A DNA stretch of 64,000 bases from Paraburkholderia megapolitana (GTDB lineage Bacteria > Pseudomonadota > Gammaproteobacteria > Burkholderiales > Burkholderiaceae): positions 3,325,001-3,389,000 of the forward strand of contig NZ_CP041745.1 in assembly GCF_007556815.1 (NCBI RefSeq), read 5' to 3'. The notes under the pieces were generated by a model, which was given only the letters and a program-made list of their open reading frames with translations, ran no database searches and was not told where the DNA came from. This document shows positions 29,150 to 38,467 of the stretch, piece after piece; the stretch's first letter is position 1, and every line of letters begins with the position of its first letter. Position numbers and translations under genes: made by a program.

Positions 29150-29872
29150 TTACTGCACCGTCTGCGCCGCGCCGACCGGCGCTGCTGCCGGCGCCTTGAC
29201 CGGCGGCGCGCCAGGCACCGCAGACCCCGGCACCTCGTTCGACGCCCCACCGTTCTTATCGAGCGGAATCCGTACCGTACGCACCGTACCGTTGTTCAGC
29301 GGGAAAGCATCGAGCGCGCTGCGCGCCAGATAAGGCATCGCGCCGACCAGTGAGGGCTCATCGGTGGAAGTGCGGGCCGTCACGTTGTAGACCTCCTTGC
29401 CGGTCGCACGCTCGGTAAAGCGGATGCCGAGCGTATGCACGGACACCGGATAGTTCTGGTTCACGTAGCCAGCCGGGAACGGACCGTACGGCCCCCACGG
29501 GTCGAACGGACGGCCCCAATAACCGGGGAAAGGACCTGCCCACGGGTTGGCATAGACCGGTTCGGAAACCGTTACGGTGCCCGCCCGCGTCGAATACGTC
29601 AGGCCGACCAGATAACGGGCTTCAGCCGCATCGACGCGGCGGAATGCGTGGGTGGCGAGCTCGTCGGCAACCAGCTGTTCGTAAGTTGCCTGTTCAAGAT
29701 TGTTCTGCTGCGCGGCGGTACGCGTAAACGCGTAAGTCCGCGTGGCGTCGCTGCTGCTCCAGTCGGAAAACGCCGTGACGCGGCTCGTCACGTAGGTCGT
29801 ACAGCCGGAAAGCATCACGGTCAACGCCGCCAGCAACAGCGTCGCGCGCCGGGTCCATCGGTCCAGTTTCAT
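29150..29872 (-). CDS. DUF4136-type lipoprotein
   Basis: A 240-residue predicted lipoprotein. The signal segment ends in the lipobox VMLSGC, near residue 24. The mature part (TTYVTSRVTAF, RTYAF, LEQATYEQLVADELATHAFRRV, then YLVGLTYSTR) follows the DUF4136 pattern. An insert rich in Pro/Gly/Trp/Tyr (NPWAGPFPGYWGRPFDPWG) follows. ATG 29872 is chosen because GAGGACG precedes it; the frame could start at 29896 or 29908. Function unknown. It diverges from pepN. Confidence 0.8.
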   Translation of the reverse strand: MKLDRWTRRATLLLAALTVMLSGCTTYVTSRVTAFSDWSSSDATRTYAFTRTAAQQNNLEQATYEQLVADELATHAFRRVDAAEARYLVGLTYSTRAGTVTVSEPVYANPWAGPFPGYWGRPFDPWGPYGPFPAGYVNQNYPVSVHTLGIRFTERATGKEVYNVTARTSTDEPSLVGAMPYLARSALDAFPLNNGTVRTVRIPLDKNGGASNEVPGSAVPGAPPVKAPAAAPVGAAQTVQ

Positions 29873-29983
29873 GGTCGTCCTCGTCTTGCCTGTCATGGGT
29901 GTGCACATTGTGCAGCGGCCCGATAATACGCTGACCGGTCGAGTCGGTAAAAAGTTCGCCCGGCAGGACGCGCGGAGCCTTTG

Positions 29984-29989
29984 TACAAT
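29984..29989 (+). promoter_or_regulatory. Possible -10 element of pepN
   Basis: TACAAT followed by GGCGG, 70 bases before the pepN start, the same style of -10 seen at other Burkholderia-type promoters in the window. No clear -35 lies 16-18 bases upstream. Confidence 0.3.
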
Positions 29990-30058
29990 GGCGGTCTATG
30001 CCCGTCTCGCCCACCCGCGCAGGCCGGCTCCCCGAAAATCCCCTTACCCGTGGACATC

Positions 30059-32749
30059 ATGGCAGATACCGCAACGCCCACCGTGATCCGGCGCGCCGAC
30101 TACGCACCGCCGGCTTTCCTGATCGACACCGTCGCGCTGGAATTCGATCTCGTCCCAGAACGTACTGTCGTCAGGAATACGATGCGCGTGCGGCGCAATC
30201 CGGACGCGGCCCACGCAGCGCACTTCGAACTGATGGGCGAGCAGCTCGAGTTCGTCAGCGCGAGCATCGACGGTACGCCGCACAGCGCCGTGCGCACGCA
30301 CGAGCATGGGCTGAGCGTCGATAACGTGCCGGACGCCTTCGAACTGACACTCGTGAGCCTCTGCAACCCGACGGAAAACACGACGCTGTCGGGTCTCTAC
30401 GTATCGAGCGACAACTTCTTCACGCAGTGCGAGGCCGAGGGCTTTCGCCGCATCACGTACTTCCTCGATCGCCCCGATGTGATGGCGACCTACACGGTCA
30501 CGCTGCGTGCGGACAAGGCCGCCTACCCGGTGCTGCTGTCCAACGGCAACCTGCTCGACGAAGGCGACCTGCCGGATGGCCGCCATTTTGCGCGCTGGGA
30601 AGACCCGTTCAGAAAGCCGAGCTACCTGTTCGCGCTGGTCGCGGGCAAGCTCGTCAAGCTCGAAGAGCGTGTGCGCAGCGGCTCGGGCAAAGAGAAGCTG
30701 CTGCAGGTGTGGGTCGAACCGCACGATCTCGACAAGACGCGTCACGCGATGGACTCGCTGATCAATTCGATTCGCTGGGATGAGCAGCGCTTTGGGCTCG
30801 AGCTCGATCTGGACCGCTTCATGATCGTTGCGGTCGGCGACTTCAACATGGGCGCGATGGAGAACAAGGGGCTCAACATCTTCAACACGAAGTACGTGCT
30901 GGCGAACCCCGAAACCGCCACCGACACCGACTTCGCGAACATCGAAGCCGTGGTCGGCCACGAGTACTTCCATAACTGGACCGGCAATCGCGTCACCTGT
31001 CGCGACTGGTTCCAGTTGAGCCTGAAGGAAGGGCTGACCGTGTTTCGCGACCAGGAGTTCTCCGCCGACATGGCAGGTGGAGCCACCGACGAAGCTGCGC
31101 GCGCAACCAAGCGCATCGAAGATGTCCGCGTGCTGCGCCAGATGCAGTTCGCCGAAGACGCGGGCCCGATGGCGCATCCGGTACGTCCGGAAAGCTACGT
31201 CGAGATCAACAACTTCTACACGATGACCGTCTACGAGAAAGGCTCGGAAGTCGTGCGGATGTATCAGACGCTGTTCGGTCGCGACGGTTTTCGCCGCGGC
31301 ATGGACCTGTACTTCAAGCGGCATGACGGCCAGGCCGTGACCTGCGACGACTTCCGCCATGCGCTCGCCGATGCGAACGGCCGCGACCTCGCGCAGTTCG
31401 AGCGCTGGTACAGCCAGGCCGGTACGCCGCGCGTCACGGTCAGCACGCACTACGACGCCGCGCAACACCGCTATCGCGTGACGCTGTCGCAGGGTTACGG
31501 CGACGCCGCGCCGACCGCACGCGAAACGCAAAAAGGCCCGTTGCTGATTCCGTTCGCAATCGGGCTGATCGGTGCGAACGGTGCGGACCTGCCGCTGCGT
31601 CTCGAAGGCGAGACTGGGGCGTCTGGCACGACGCGCGTACTCGAGTTCACGCAGACCGAGCAGACCTTCACGTTCGTCGACATCGCTGAGAAACCACTGC
31701 CGTCGCTGTTGCGCAATTTCTCGGCGCCGGTGATCGTCGAGTACGACTATTCGGCTGAAGAGCTTGCGTTTCTGCTCGCCCACGACAGCGATCCGTTCAA
31801 TCGTTGGGAAGCCGGCCAGCGGCTCGCGACGCGCGAACTGCTCAGCCTCGCAGCGCGTGCAGCAACGGGTGCGTCGTTGCAACTCGACGACTCGGTTGTC
31901 AATGCGTTCGCGCAGGTACTGACCGATGAAACGCTGTCGCCTTCGTTCCGCGAACTCGCGCTGATGCTGCCGTCGGAAACGTATCTCGCGGAACAGATGC
32001 CCGAGTCGAATCCGGCCGCTGTGCATACCGCGCGGCAGTTCGTGCGCCGCCGCCTCGCCGAAGCGCTCAAGAACGACTGGCTCGCGATCTACGAACGTCA
32101 TCAAACGCCTGGTGACTACGAAGCGACGCCTGACGCAGGCGGTCATCGCGCGCTGAAGAATCTTGCGCTCGCCTACCTCGCCGAACTCGCCGACCCTGCC
32201 GATGCCGTACGGCTCGCCGGTGCGCAATACGACGCGGCGAACAACATGACCGACCGCGCCGCCGCGCTGTCCGCATTGCTCACTGCGGCAACGGCCGGCG
32301 ACGGTCGCCGTGCGCAGGAAGCGCTCGAAGATTTCTATCGCCGCTTCGAAAAGGAACCGCTCGTCATCGACAAGTGGTTTGCGCTGCAAGCCACGCAACG
32401 CGGTTCGGCGCAGCGTCCGGTGATCGATATCGTGCGCGCATTGATGTCACATCCGGCGTTTAACCTGAAGAACCCGAATCGCGCGCGTTCGCTGATTTTC
32501 AGTTTCTGCGCGGCGAACCCCGCGCAGTTCCACGCGGAAGACGGCTCGGGTTACGCGTTCTGGGCGGACCAGGTGATCGCACTCGATGCACTGAACCCGC
32601 AGGTCGCCGCGCGGCTCGCGCGTTCGCTCGAACTGTGGCGCCGGTTCACACCGGCGCTGCGCGAGAAGATGCGCGGCGCGCTTGAAAAGGTTGCCGCGCA
32701 GGTGAAGTCGCGTGACGTGCGGGAGATTGTTGAGAAGGCGCTGGGCTAG
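30059..32749 (+). CDS. pepN: Aminopeptidase N (M1 family)
   Basis: A cytoplasmic zinc aminopeptidase of 896 residues that removes N-terminal residues from peptides. GAMEN is at 265-269. The zinc site is H301-EYF-H305 with the third ligand E324 in LKEGLTVFRD. A Tyr-containing block (NNFYTMTVYEKGSEVVRMY) follows, as in the E. coli-type enzymes. ATG 30059 starts the family sequence; an upstream in-frame ATG at 29981 overlaps the likely -10. It is followed by a rho-independent terminator. Confidence 0.96.
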   Translation: MADTATPTVIRRADYAPPAFLIDTVALEFDLVPERTVVRNTMRVRRNPDAAHAAHFELMGEQLEFVSASIDGTPHSAVRTHEHGLSVDNVPDAFELTLVSLCNPTENTTLSGLYVSSDNFFTQCEAEGFRRITYFLDRPDVMATYTVTLRADKAAYPVLLSNGNLLDEGDLPDGRHFARWEDPFRKPSYLFALVAGKLVKLEERVRSGSGKEKLLQVWVEPHDLDKTRHAMDSLINSIRWDEQRFGLELDLDRFMIVAVGDFNMGAMENKGLNIFNTKYVLANPETATDTDFANIEAVVGHEYFHNWTGNRVTCRDWFQLSLKEGLTVFRDQEFSADMAGGATDEAARATKRIEDVRVLRQMQFAEDAGPMAHPVRPESYVEINNFYTMTVYEKGSEVVRMYQTLFGRDGFRRGMDLYFKRHDGQAVTCDDFRHALADANGRDLAQFERWYSQAGTPRVTVSTHYDAAQHRYRVTLSQGYGDAAPTARETQKGPLLIPFAIGLIGANGADLPLRLEGETGASGTTRVLEFTQTEQTFTFVDIAEKPLPSLLRNFSAPVIVEYDYSAEELAFLLAHDSDPFNRWEAGQRLATRELLSLAARAATGASLQLDDSVVNAFAQVLTDETLSPSFRELALMLPSETYLAEQMPESNPAAVHTARQFVRRRLAEALKNDWLAIYERHQTPGDYEATPDAGGHRALKNLALAYLAELADPADAVRLAGAQYDAANNMTDRAAALSALLTAATAGDGRRAQEALEDFYRRFEKEPLVIDKWFALQATQRGSAQRPVIDIVRALMSHPAFNLKNPNRARSLIFSFCAANPAQFHAEDGSGYAFWADQVIALDALNPQVAARLARSLELWRRFTPALREKMRGALEKVAAQVKSRDVREIVEKALG

Positions 32750-32811
32750 CAGGTTCCGACGGTGTCGTTGGCCGGCTTGCCGCCGGCCCGCTCACCCTCC
32801 GCCGATCAGGC

Positions 32812-32840
32812 AAAAAGCCGGCACCTGTGGCCGGCTTTTT
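32812..32840 (+). terminator. Rho-independent terminator after pepN
   Basis: Arms AAAAAGCCGGC and GCCGGCTTTTT around a 6-7 base loop, ending in a T run. It lies 63 bases after the pepN stop and before fbp, so the two genes are separate units. A-rich and T-rich flanks would let it work in both directions. Confidence 0.85.
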
Positions 32841-32944
32841 ATCGTGTGAAGCGAAAACAGTTGCGCGCACCCGACGTAAAACTCGGGCAGGGCAACCCGA
32901 GCGGGTAAAATCGAGGGATTCCTCAGTCTTTCCGGAGCACTGCA

Positions 32945-33961
32945 ATGGCTTTATCGCGACGTACCACTCTCACCAAGTATCTGATCGAGCAGCAGCGCGA
33001 GAACAACAACCTGCCCGCCGATCTGCGTCTCCTGATCGAAGTCGTGGCGCGCGCGTGCAAGGCGATCAGCTATCACGTCAGCAAGGGTGCGCTCGGCGAT
33101 GCGCTCGGCACCGCCGGCAGCGAGAACGTGCAGGGCGAAGTGCAGAAGAAGCTCGACATCCTGTCGAACGAAATCCTGCTCGAAGCCAACGAATGGGGCG
33201 GCAACCTGGCCGGCATGGCATCGGAAGAAATGGAACAGTTCTTCCCGATCCCGGCGAACTATCCGAAGGGCGAATACCTGCTCGTGTTCGATCCGCTCGA
33301 TGGCTCGTCGAACATCGACGTGAACGTGTCGATCGGCACGATCTTCTCGGTGCTGCGCTGCCCGGACGGCCAGCAGCCGACCGAACAGTCGTTCCTGCAG
33401 CCGGGCACCCGCCAGGTCGCGGCCGGCTACGCGGTGTACGGTCCGCAAACCGTGCTCGTGCTGACCACCGGCAACGGCGTGAACTGCTTCACGCTCGACC
33501 GCGAACTCGGGTCGTGGGTGCTCACGCAGAGCGAGATGCGCATTCCGGTCGAGACACGCGAATTCGCGATCAATGCATCGAACGAACGTCACTGGTACCC
33601 GCCCGTCCAGCAGTACGTCGGCGAACTGAAGGCCGGCACCGACGGCGCCCGTCAGGAGGACTTCAATATGCGCTGGATTGCATCGATGGTGGCCGACGTA
33701 CACCGCATCCTGAATCGCGGCGGCATCTTCATGTACCCCGCCGACAGCCGCACACCCGACAAGCCCGGCAAGCTGCGCCTGATGTACGAAGCGAACCCGA
33801 TGGCGTTTATCGTCGAGCAGGCGGGCGGCGCCGCGACCAACGGCCACAAGCGGATTCTCGATATCCAGCCGAAGAGCCTGCACGAGCGCGTTGCCGTGTT
33901 CCTCGGCTCGAAGAACGAGGTGGACCGCGTCACGCGCTACCATCTCGAGGCAAAAAGTTGA
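32945..33961 (+). CDS. fbp: Fructose-1,6-bisphosphatase class I
   Basis: A gluconeogenic enzyme of 338 residues that hydrolyses fructose-1,6-bisphosphate to fructose-6-phosphate. The metal site is in [19 protein letters not shown]. The phosphate-binding [12 protein letters not shown] and [20 protein letters not shown] blocks are also class I. GGAG lies ten bases before the ATG. A TAAAAT at 32906-32911 could be the -10. The gene ends 10 bases before the tRNA-Thr promoter. Confidence 0.96.
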   Translation: MALSRRTTLTKYLIEQQRENNNLPADLRLLIEVVARACKAISYHVSKGALGDALGTAGSENVQGEVQKKLDILSNEILLEANEWGGNLAGMASEEMEQFFPIPANYPKGEYLLVFDPLDGSSNIDVNVSIGTIFSVLRCPDGQQPTEQSFLQPGTRQVAAGYAVYGPQTVLVLTTGNGVNCFTLDRELGSWVLTQSEMRIPVETREFAINASNERHWYPPVQQYVGELKAGTDGARQEDFNMRWIASMVADVHRILNRGGIFMYPADSRTPDKPGKLRLMYEANPMAFIVEQAGGAATNGHKRILDIQPKSLHERVAVFLGSKNEVDRVTRYHLEAKS

Positions 33962-33971
33962 TCGGCGGGGC

Positions 33972-34001
33972 TTGCCAAAGGATAGAAAGTATCCCTATAA
34001 T
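33972..34001 (+). promoter_or_regulatory. tRNA-Thr promoter
   Basis: TTGCCA (33972-33977) and a perfect TATAAT (33996-34001) are 18 bases apart. The -10 ends 14 bases before the tRNA. This is the clearest promoter in the window. Confidence 0.8.
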
Positions 34002-34015
34002 CGCGGTTCTCTGAT

Positions 34016-34091
34016 GCCGGAATAGCTCAGACGGTAGAGCAGCGCATTCGTAATGCGAAGGTCGGGGGTTCGATTCCTCTTTCCGGCACCA
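34016..34091 (+). tRNA. tRNA-Thr (anticodon CGT)
   Basis: A 76-base cloverleaf. Acceptor arms GCCGGAA and TTCCGGC pair fully and are followed by A and an encoded CCA. The anticodon loop TTCGTAA sits between GCGCA/TGCG-type arms and reads CGT, decoding ACG. The T loop GGTTCGATT is standard. Promoter upstream and terminator downstream make it a single-gene unit. Confidence 0.96.
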
Positions 34092-34126
34092 AATCGATAT
34101 TCAGAAAAGCAGCTAGAAGTTCTCAG

Positions 34127-34160
34127 ACCCGCGCCAGCCCTCAGGCTCCGCGGGTTTTTT
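34127..34160 (+). terminator. Rho-independent terminator after tRNA-Thr
   Basis: Arms ACCCGCG (34127-34133) and CGCGGGT (34149-34155), then a run of six T. An inner AGCC/GGCT pair extends the stem. Confidence 0.8.
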
Positions 34161-34201
34161 GTATCGGTGGATCGCGCAGAATCACCCCCGCCGTGCCTCG
34201 T

Positions 34202-34510
34202 CTATCGCCTGATTTTCCGGACGGCGATTACCCGATCGCTGTCATCGAAATCAATCGCGATATACGCGTTGAAGTCGGCCGGTGCGTAGGCAGCGGGACT
34301 GTACGTCCATGTAGTCGCAGCGGAACCGGACGGAAACAGATCGATGCGGCCGCCAGGCGCGCCTAAAAGCGCTTCGACAGTCGCGGCCGATGTGCCGTCC
34401 GGGATAGCCGAACGAAGAGCCCGCCACCGGCGCGCCGTGCGCATACGCCAGCCCAGCAGTGCACCGATAAAGGCGCATACCAACGCAGATACCGCCACGA
34501 TCTCAAACAT
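34202..34510 (-). CDS. Small membrane-anchored hypothetical protein
   Basis: About 102 residues from ATG 34510, which has GAGG at a fitting distance; the frame could also start at 34570. One N-terminal membrane segment (FEIVAVSALVCAFIGALLGW) is followed by a basic patch (RMRTARRWR). A small soluble domain follows: IPDGTSAATVEALLGAPGGRIDLFPSGSAATTWTY. The 'VEALLGAPG...WTY' pattern recalls SmpA/BamE-type small domains, but I cannot assign a function. It lies alone between the tRNA-Thr terminator and the LysR gene. Confidence 0.6.
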   Translation of the reverse strand: MFEIVAVSALVCAFIGALLGWRMRTARRWRALRSAIPDGTSAATVEALLGAPGGRIDLFPSGSAATTWTYSPAAYAPADFNAYIAIDFDDSDRVIAVRKIRR

Positions 34511-34644
34511 AGTACGGCCTCGGTTCAGCAGTGCAATGATGCGACCCGTCACGGTGCTCGTGTCCATCATGGGCGACGGGCGCGGCCCATGTCGCTGACA
34601 CCTGAAGTGCTTCCATGTCTGTCCGACTCCTGCAGAATTGCGGG

Positions 34645-35556
34645 TTACGAAGAAATCGCCGATCGCAGCCAGTTCTCAAAAGCGGTCGCGGCCTGCAAGC
34701 CGATGTTGTAATCCCGCGATCGAACGAGATAATAAGACGTCACTTCGACGCTGAATCGCTCACCATCGAAAGGCGCGATCAGTCGCCCATCGCGCAACTC
34801 TTGCGCAGCCAGAAGCTCGCTCTCCAGCACCACACCGAGACCATCGACTGCGGCGTCGATCGCCATCACCGAGCGATCGAGCCATAGCTCGTTGTCGAGC
34901 CGCACGTCCGCACATCCTGCCTGCCGCAAATACTCCGGCCACGTCAGCGCGTTCGACGAATGGATCAGCGTCGCACGCGCCAGATCCTGCGGCGCGCGCA
35001 ACGCGAGTTCCTTTGCAAGTACGGGGCTGCACAAAGGACGCAACCGCTCAGTCAACAACGGCTCGACATCGAACTTCGACGTATGCGGTTGCCCATAGAC
35101 GATCGCGATATCGAATCGCGTCGCCTCCAGATCGTCATGACCGGAGAGCGTGGACAAACGGATCCTCACGTCCGGATTGCTGCGCAGGAATTCGGGTAGT
35201 CGCGGTTGCAACCACTTGGCGGCGAAACTCGGACTAGATGCGACAACCAGATAACCACGCTGCGACTGCGGCGCGACCAGATTCGTCGCCTCGGCAATCA
35301 CGCCAAATGCTCGCTCGATCTCGCGCGCATAGGCACGCCCCGCAGCCGTGAGCACCGCCCGCCCGGGATGCCGCTGAAACAGCGGCACACCCAGAAAATC
35401 CTCGAGCTGCTGAATCTGATGACTGACCGCGGACGGCGTCACCGCAAGTTCTTCCGCACCCAGCGCAAAACTGCCGCGCCGCGACGCGGCCTCGAATGCG
35501 ACGAGCGCCTTGAGCGGCGGCAAGCGGGACTTCGAGGGGCTTCTAGTTGAGCTCAT
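34645..35556 (-). CDS. LysR-family transcriptional regulator (DgdR-like, GcvA group)
   Basis: A 303-residue LysR protein. The helix-turn-helix is at about 19-75 (ALVAFEAASRRGSFALGAEELAVTPSAVSHQIQQLEDFLG), followed by a two-lobed effector domain. It diverges from the dialkylglycine decarboxylase gene with under 100 bases between the starts. This is the same arrangement as dgdR-dgdA of Burkholderia cepacia, where DgdR controls DgdA. I infer the same role here. The ligand is unknown. Confidence 0.88.
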   Translation of the reverse strand: MSSTRSPSKSRLPPLKALVAFEAASRRGSFALGAEELAVTPSAVSHQIQQLEDFLGVPLFQRHPGRAVLTAAGRAYAREIERAFGVIAEATNLVAPQSQRGYLVVASSPSFAAKWLQPRLPEFLRSNPDVRIRLSTLSGHDDLEATRFDIAIVYGQPHTSKFDVEPLLTERLRPLCSPVLAKELALRAPQDLARATLIHSSNALTWPEYLRQAGCADVRLDNELWLDRSVMAIDAAVDGLGVVLESELLAAQELRDGRLIAPFDGERFSVEVTSYYLVRSRDYNIGLQAATAFENWLRSAISS

Positions 35557-35645
35557 TTGATGGGCTGCTGAATTTTATGCGTTGGCGCCAACATGCTCGC
35601 CTTCCTAAGATGTTCTCTCACGGCGATCGACCCATGGAGCAAACG

Positions 35646-36973
35646 ATGAGCGAAGGACTTCTGCAGGCATCCAGAGACTTTCTGGTCCGGTACGGCGGCG
35701 ATGCTTTCCCCAACCTGTTCACGTCCGCCAAGGGCACCATCGTAAAGGATAGCCACGGCCGCGAGTATCTCGACTTCACGTCGGGCCAGATGTGCGCCAC
35801 GATCGGGCACAACCATCCGGCCATCGTCGAAGCCGTCCATCGAGCGGGCGAGAAAGCGTTCCATATGTTCAGCGGCATGATTCCGGAGGTCGTTGCCGAA
35901 CTCGGACAGACACTGGCACGCGACTGGCTGCCCGGCGATCTCCAGAAAACCATCTTCATCAACACCGGCTCTGAAGCCACCGAGGTCGCGCTGCGCATGG
36001 CCAAGATGTACACGGACGGCTACGAAGTGCTGGCGCTCGGCGGTTCGTGGCATGGCATCACGGGGGCGCCAGTACGGTGTCGTTTGCGAGCGACCGCAAG
36101 GGTTACGGCGTGCCCGCACCCGGCGTGTTCCTGATCCCCGAACCGAATGCGTATCGACCGTATATTCCGGCTGCCACACCGGAAGCATCGGCGCTGGCCA
36201 ACCTGAACCTCGCGTTGAAGATGTTCGACATGCAGTCGAGCGGCCGCGGCGCCGCGATCATCGTCGAGCCCATCATCAGCGCGGGTGGTGTGCTCGTACC
36301 GCCGCAATCGTTCATGCAGGCATTGCGCAAGGCCGCCGATGAACGCGGCATGCTGCTCATCTTCGATGAGGCGCAAACCGCGTTTGGTCGCATCGGTACA
36401 CGCACCGGATCGGAGTTCTTCGGCGTCGTGCCCGACATCATGACGATGTCGAAGACACTCGGTGGCGGTTTGCCGCTTGCTGCGGTGTCGACGACGTCAA
36501 AGATCGAGGAAGTCCTGCACGAGAAGCACTTTACGTTCTACACCAGTCACGTATCGGACCCGCTCCTGGCCGAAGTCGGACTGGCCGTCCTGAAGGTGAT
36601 CGAGGAAGAGAACCTAGTTGCGCGCGCAAACGAAATGGGCGGCTACCTGCGCAGCCGTCTGGAAGCATTGCAGCAGCGTTATGAGGTCATCGGCGATATT
36701 CGCGGTGCAGGTCTGCTGCTTGGCGTCGAACTAGTCACCGACCGCGCATCGCGCAACGCGGCTCACGAACTCGGCGCGCTAACAACACGCAAATGCTTCG
36801 AAAACGGACTGAGCATGAACATCCGCCGGCGTCCCGAGCGCGGTTCGGTATGGCGTATCGCCCCGCCGCTGACGGTTTCCACCGACGAGATCGATCGCGC
36901 GGTGGCGATCCTCGACAAGGCGTTGGGCGATAGTCTCAACGAGATCGCGGGCGCGAGAGCGAGAGCGAACTGA
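35646..36973 (+). pseudogene. 2,2-dialkylglycine decarboxylase-like class III aminotransferase, split by a one-base frameshift
   Basis: A PLP enzyme of the aminotransferase class III family. The N-terminal frame (ATG 35646, after GGAG) has FLVRYGGDAFPNLFTSAKG, LDFTSGQMCATIGHNHP, FSGMIPEVV and NTGSEATEVALRMAK. These resemble dialkylglycine decarboxylase, which decarboxylates 2,2-dialkylglycines and transfers the amino group to pyruvate. The second frame has LIFDEAQTAFGRIGTRTG and the PLP Lys in MTMSKTLGGGLPL. The frames part at a run of five G (36062-36066). A sixth G would give GITGGASTVSFAS, the expected continuous sequence. With the break the first product stops near 36134, before the PLP lysine. 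Sequencing error or real mutation cannot be told apart here. Confidence 0.85.
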
Positions 36974-37228
36974 GATTCGCGAACGACATCCACTCGACGT
37001 CGACGCCTCGCTACACCCGCGAGGTGTCACACCTTTCCACTGGCTCTGGTTCACAATAGCGAGGCGATCGTCGGCGCAACGTCGACAGCCTTGCAGTGCG
37101 CATCCGGCACCGCCTGAACAGTTGTCATTGCGAACGATCGCCGACATGCGCGCAACTCACCGATTCGACGACAGCGCACCTCCCCCACTATTCAGAATCG
37201 CTTCAGCAAGCCCGAAAGGAACGAAAAC

Positions 37229-38467
37229 ATGAGCGGTGCAATGATCGATATTCCGTCCCGCGATGGCGGGCGCTTCTCAGCCTATCTGGCGAAGCCCGCC
37301 CAGGGATCCGGTCCGGGACTCGTGTTGCTGCAGGAAATCTTCGGCATCAACGGTTACATGAAAGCGATGGCGGACCGGTACGCAGAGGAAGGCTATGTCG
37401 TGCTCGTTCCGGACTTGTTCTGGCGCATGAAGCCAGGCGTCGTGCTCGGCTATGACGAAGCGGATCTGGCCCAGGCGCTCGACTACAACGCCCGGCTCGA
37501 TCTGCCGCTCGCCGTGACGGATATCGCGGCCACCATCGACGCGTTACGCGCAAGACCCGAACAGGCAGGCAAGGTCGGCACGATCGGCTACTGTCTCGGC
37601 GGCAAGCTTGCAATGCTGGCCGCAGCACGCACCGATGTGGATTGTGCGGTCAGCTACTACGGCGTCGGTCTCGATGCGTTCATCGATGAGGTCGCATCGA
37701 TCCAGTGTCCGATGGTTTTCCATTTCGCCGGCGAAGACGCACATTGCCCAGCGCATGTGCGAGAAAAAATCCAGACCGCGCTCGCGACCCGACCGCAGAT
37801 CGAGCAATACGTTTATGCCGGCTGCGGTCATGCATTCGCCACGCCCGAACGCGAACACTTCGACAAGCCGGCCACGATGATGGCGTATTCGCGGACGCTC
37901 GCCCTGTTGCGCAAGATACTCGGTCCGATCCATGACCTGAATACGTTGTGGGAACAACATTGCTACTACGAGTTCGCCACACGGGACGTCGACGCGGTGA
38001 TGCCGACCATGGTCGCCGAACCCTACGTCAATCATGTGCCGACGATGACCGGCGGCGTCGGGCATGACCAGTTAAAGCGTTTCTACAAATATCACTTCGT
38101 CGATTCGAACCCCGCCGACACACGCCTGATTCCGATTTCACGCACGATCGGCGCCGATCGTATCGTCGACGAGTTTGTATTCTGCGCGACGCATGATCGC
38201 GAGATCGACTGGCTTCTGCCGGGTCTGCCGCCAACCGGGAAATACTTCGAAGTACCGATGCTCGCCGTGGTCTGCTTTCGCGGCGACAAGCTCTACAACG
38301 AACATATCTATTGGGACCAGGCATCCGTCCTCGTGCAGATCGGCCTGCTCGATCCGACCGGGTTGCCGGTGGCCGGTATCCAGACGACCCGCAAGATGGT
38401 CGACGAAACACTTCCGAGCAATGCGCTGATGCCGAACTGGGCATCGAGTGAAGGGAAGCCAACCTGA
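37229..38467 (+). CDS. Dienelactone hydrolase fused to an NTF2/SnoaL-like domain
   Basis: A 412-residue two-domain protein. Residues 1 to about 235 are a dienelactone hydrolase: E36 in LLQEIFG, nucleophile C122 in GYCLGG, D170 and H201 in GCGHAF. These fall at or within one residue of the positions known for Pseudomonas dienelactone hydrolase (E36, C123, D171, H202). The segment from about 245 to 400 (LWEQHCYYEFATRDVDAVMPTMV, VNHVPTMTGG, FEVPMLAVVCFRGDKLYNEHIYWDQASVL) looks like a SnoaL-type NTF2 domain. The substrate is not known; ring-cleavage lactones are the family's usual targets. It has AAAGGAACG before the ATG and no obvious operon partner. Confidence 0.86.
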   Translation: MSGAMIDIPSRDGGRFSAYLAKPAQGSGPGLVLLQEIFGINGYMKAMADRYAEEGYVVLVPDLFWRMKPGVVLGYDEADLAQALDYNARLDLPLAVTDIAATIDALRARPEQAGKVGTIGYCLGGKLAMLAAARTDVDCAVSYYGVGLDAFIDEVASIQCPMVFHFAGEDAHCPAHVREKIQTALATRPQIEQYVYAGCGHAFATPEREHFDKPATMMAYSRTLALLRKILGPIHDLNTLWEQHCYYEFATRDVDAVMPTMVAEPYVNHVPTMTGGVGHDQLKRFYKYHFVDSNPADTRLIPISRTIGADRIVDEFVFCATHDREIDWLLPGLPPTGKYFEVPMLAVVCFRGDKLYNEHIYWDQASVLVQIGLLDPTGLPVAGIQTTRKMVDETLPSNALMPNWASSEGKPT

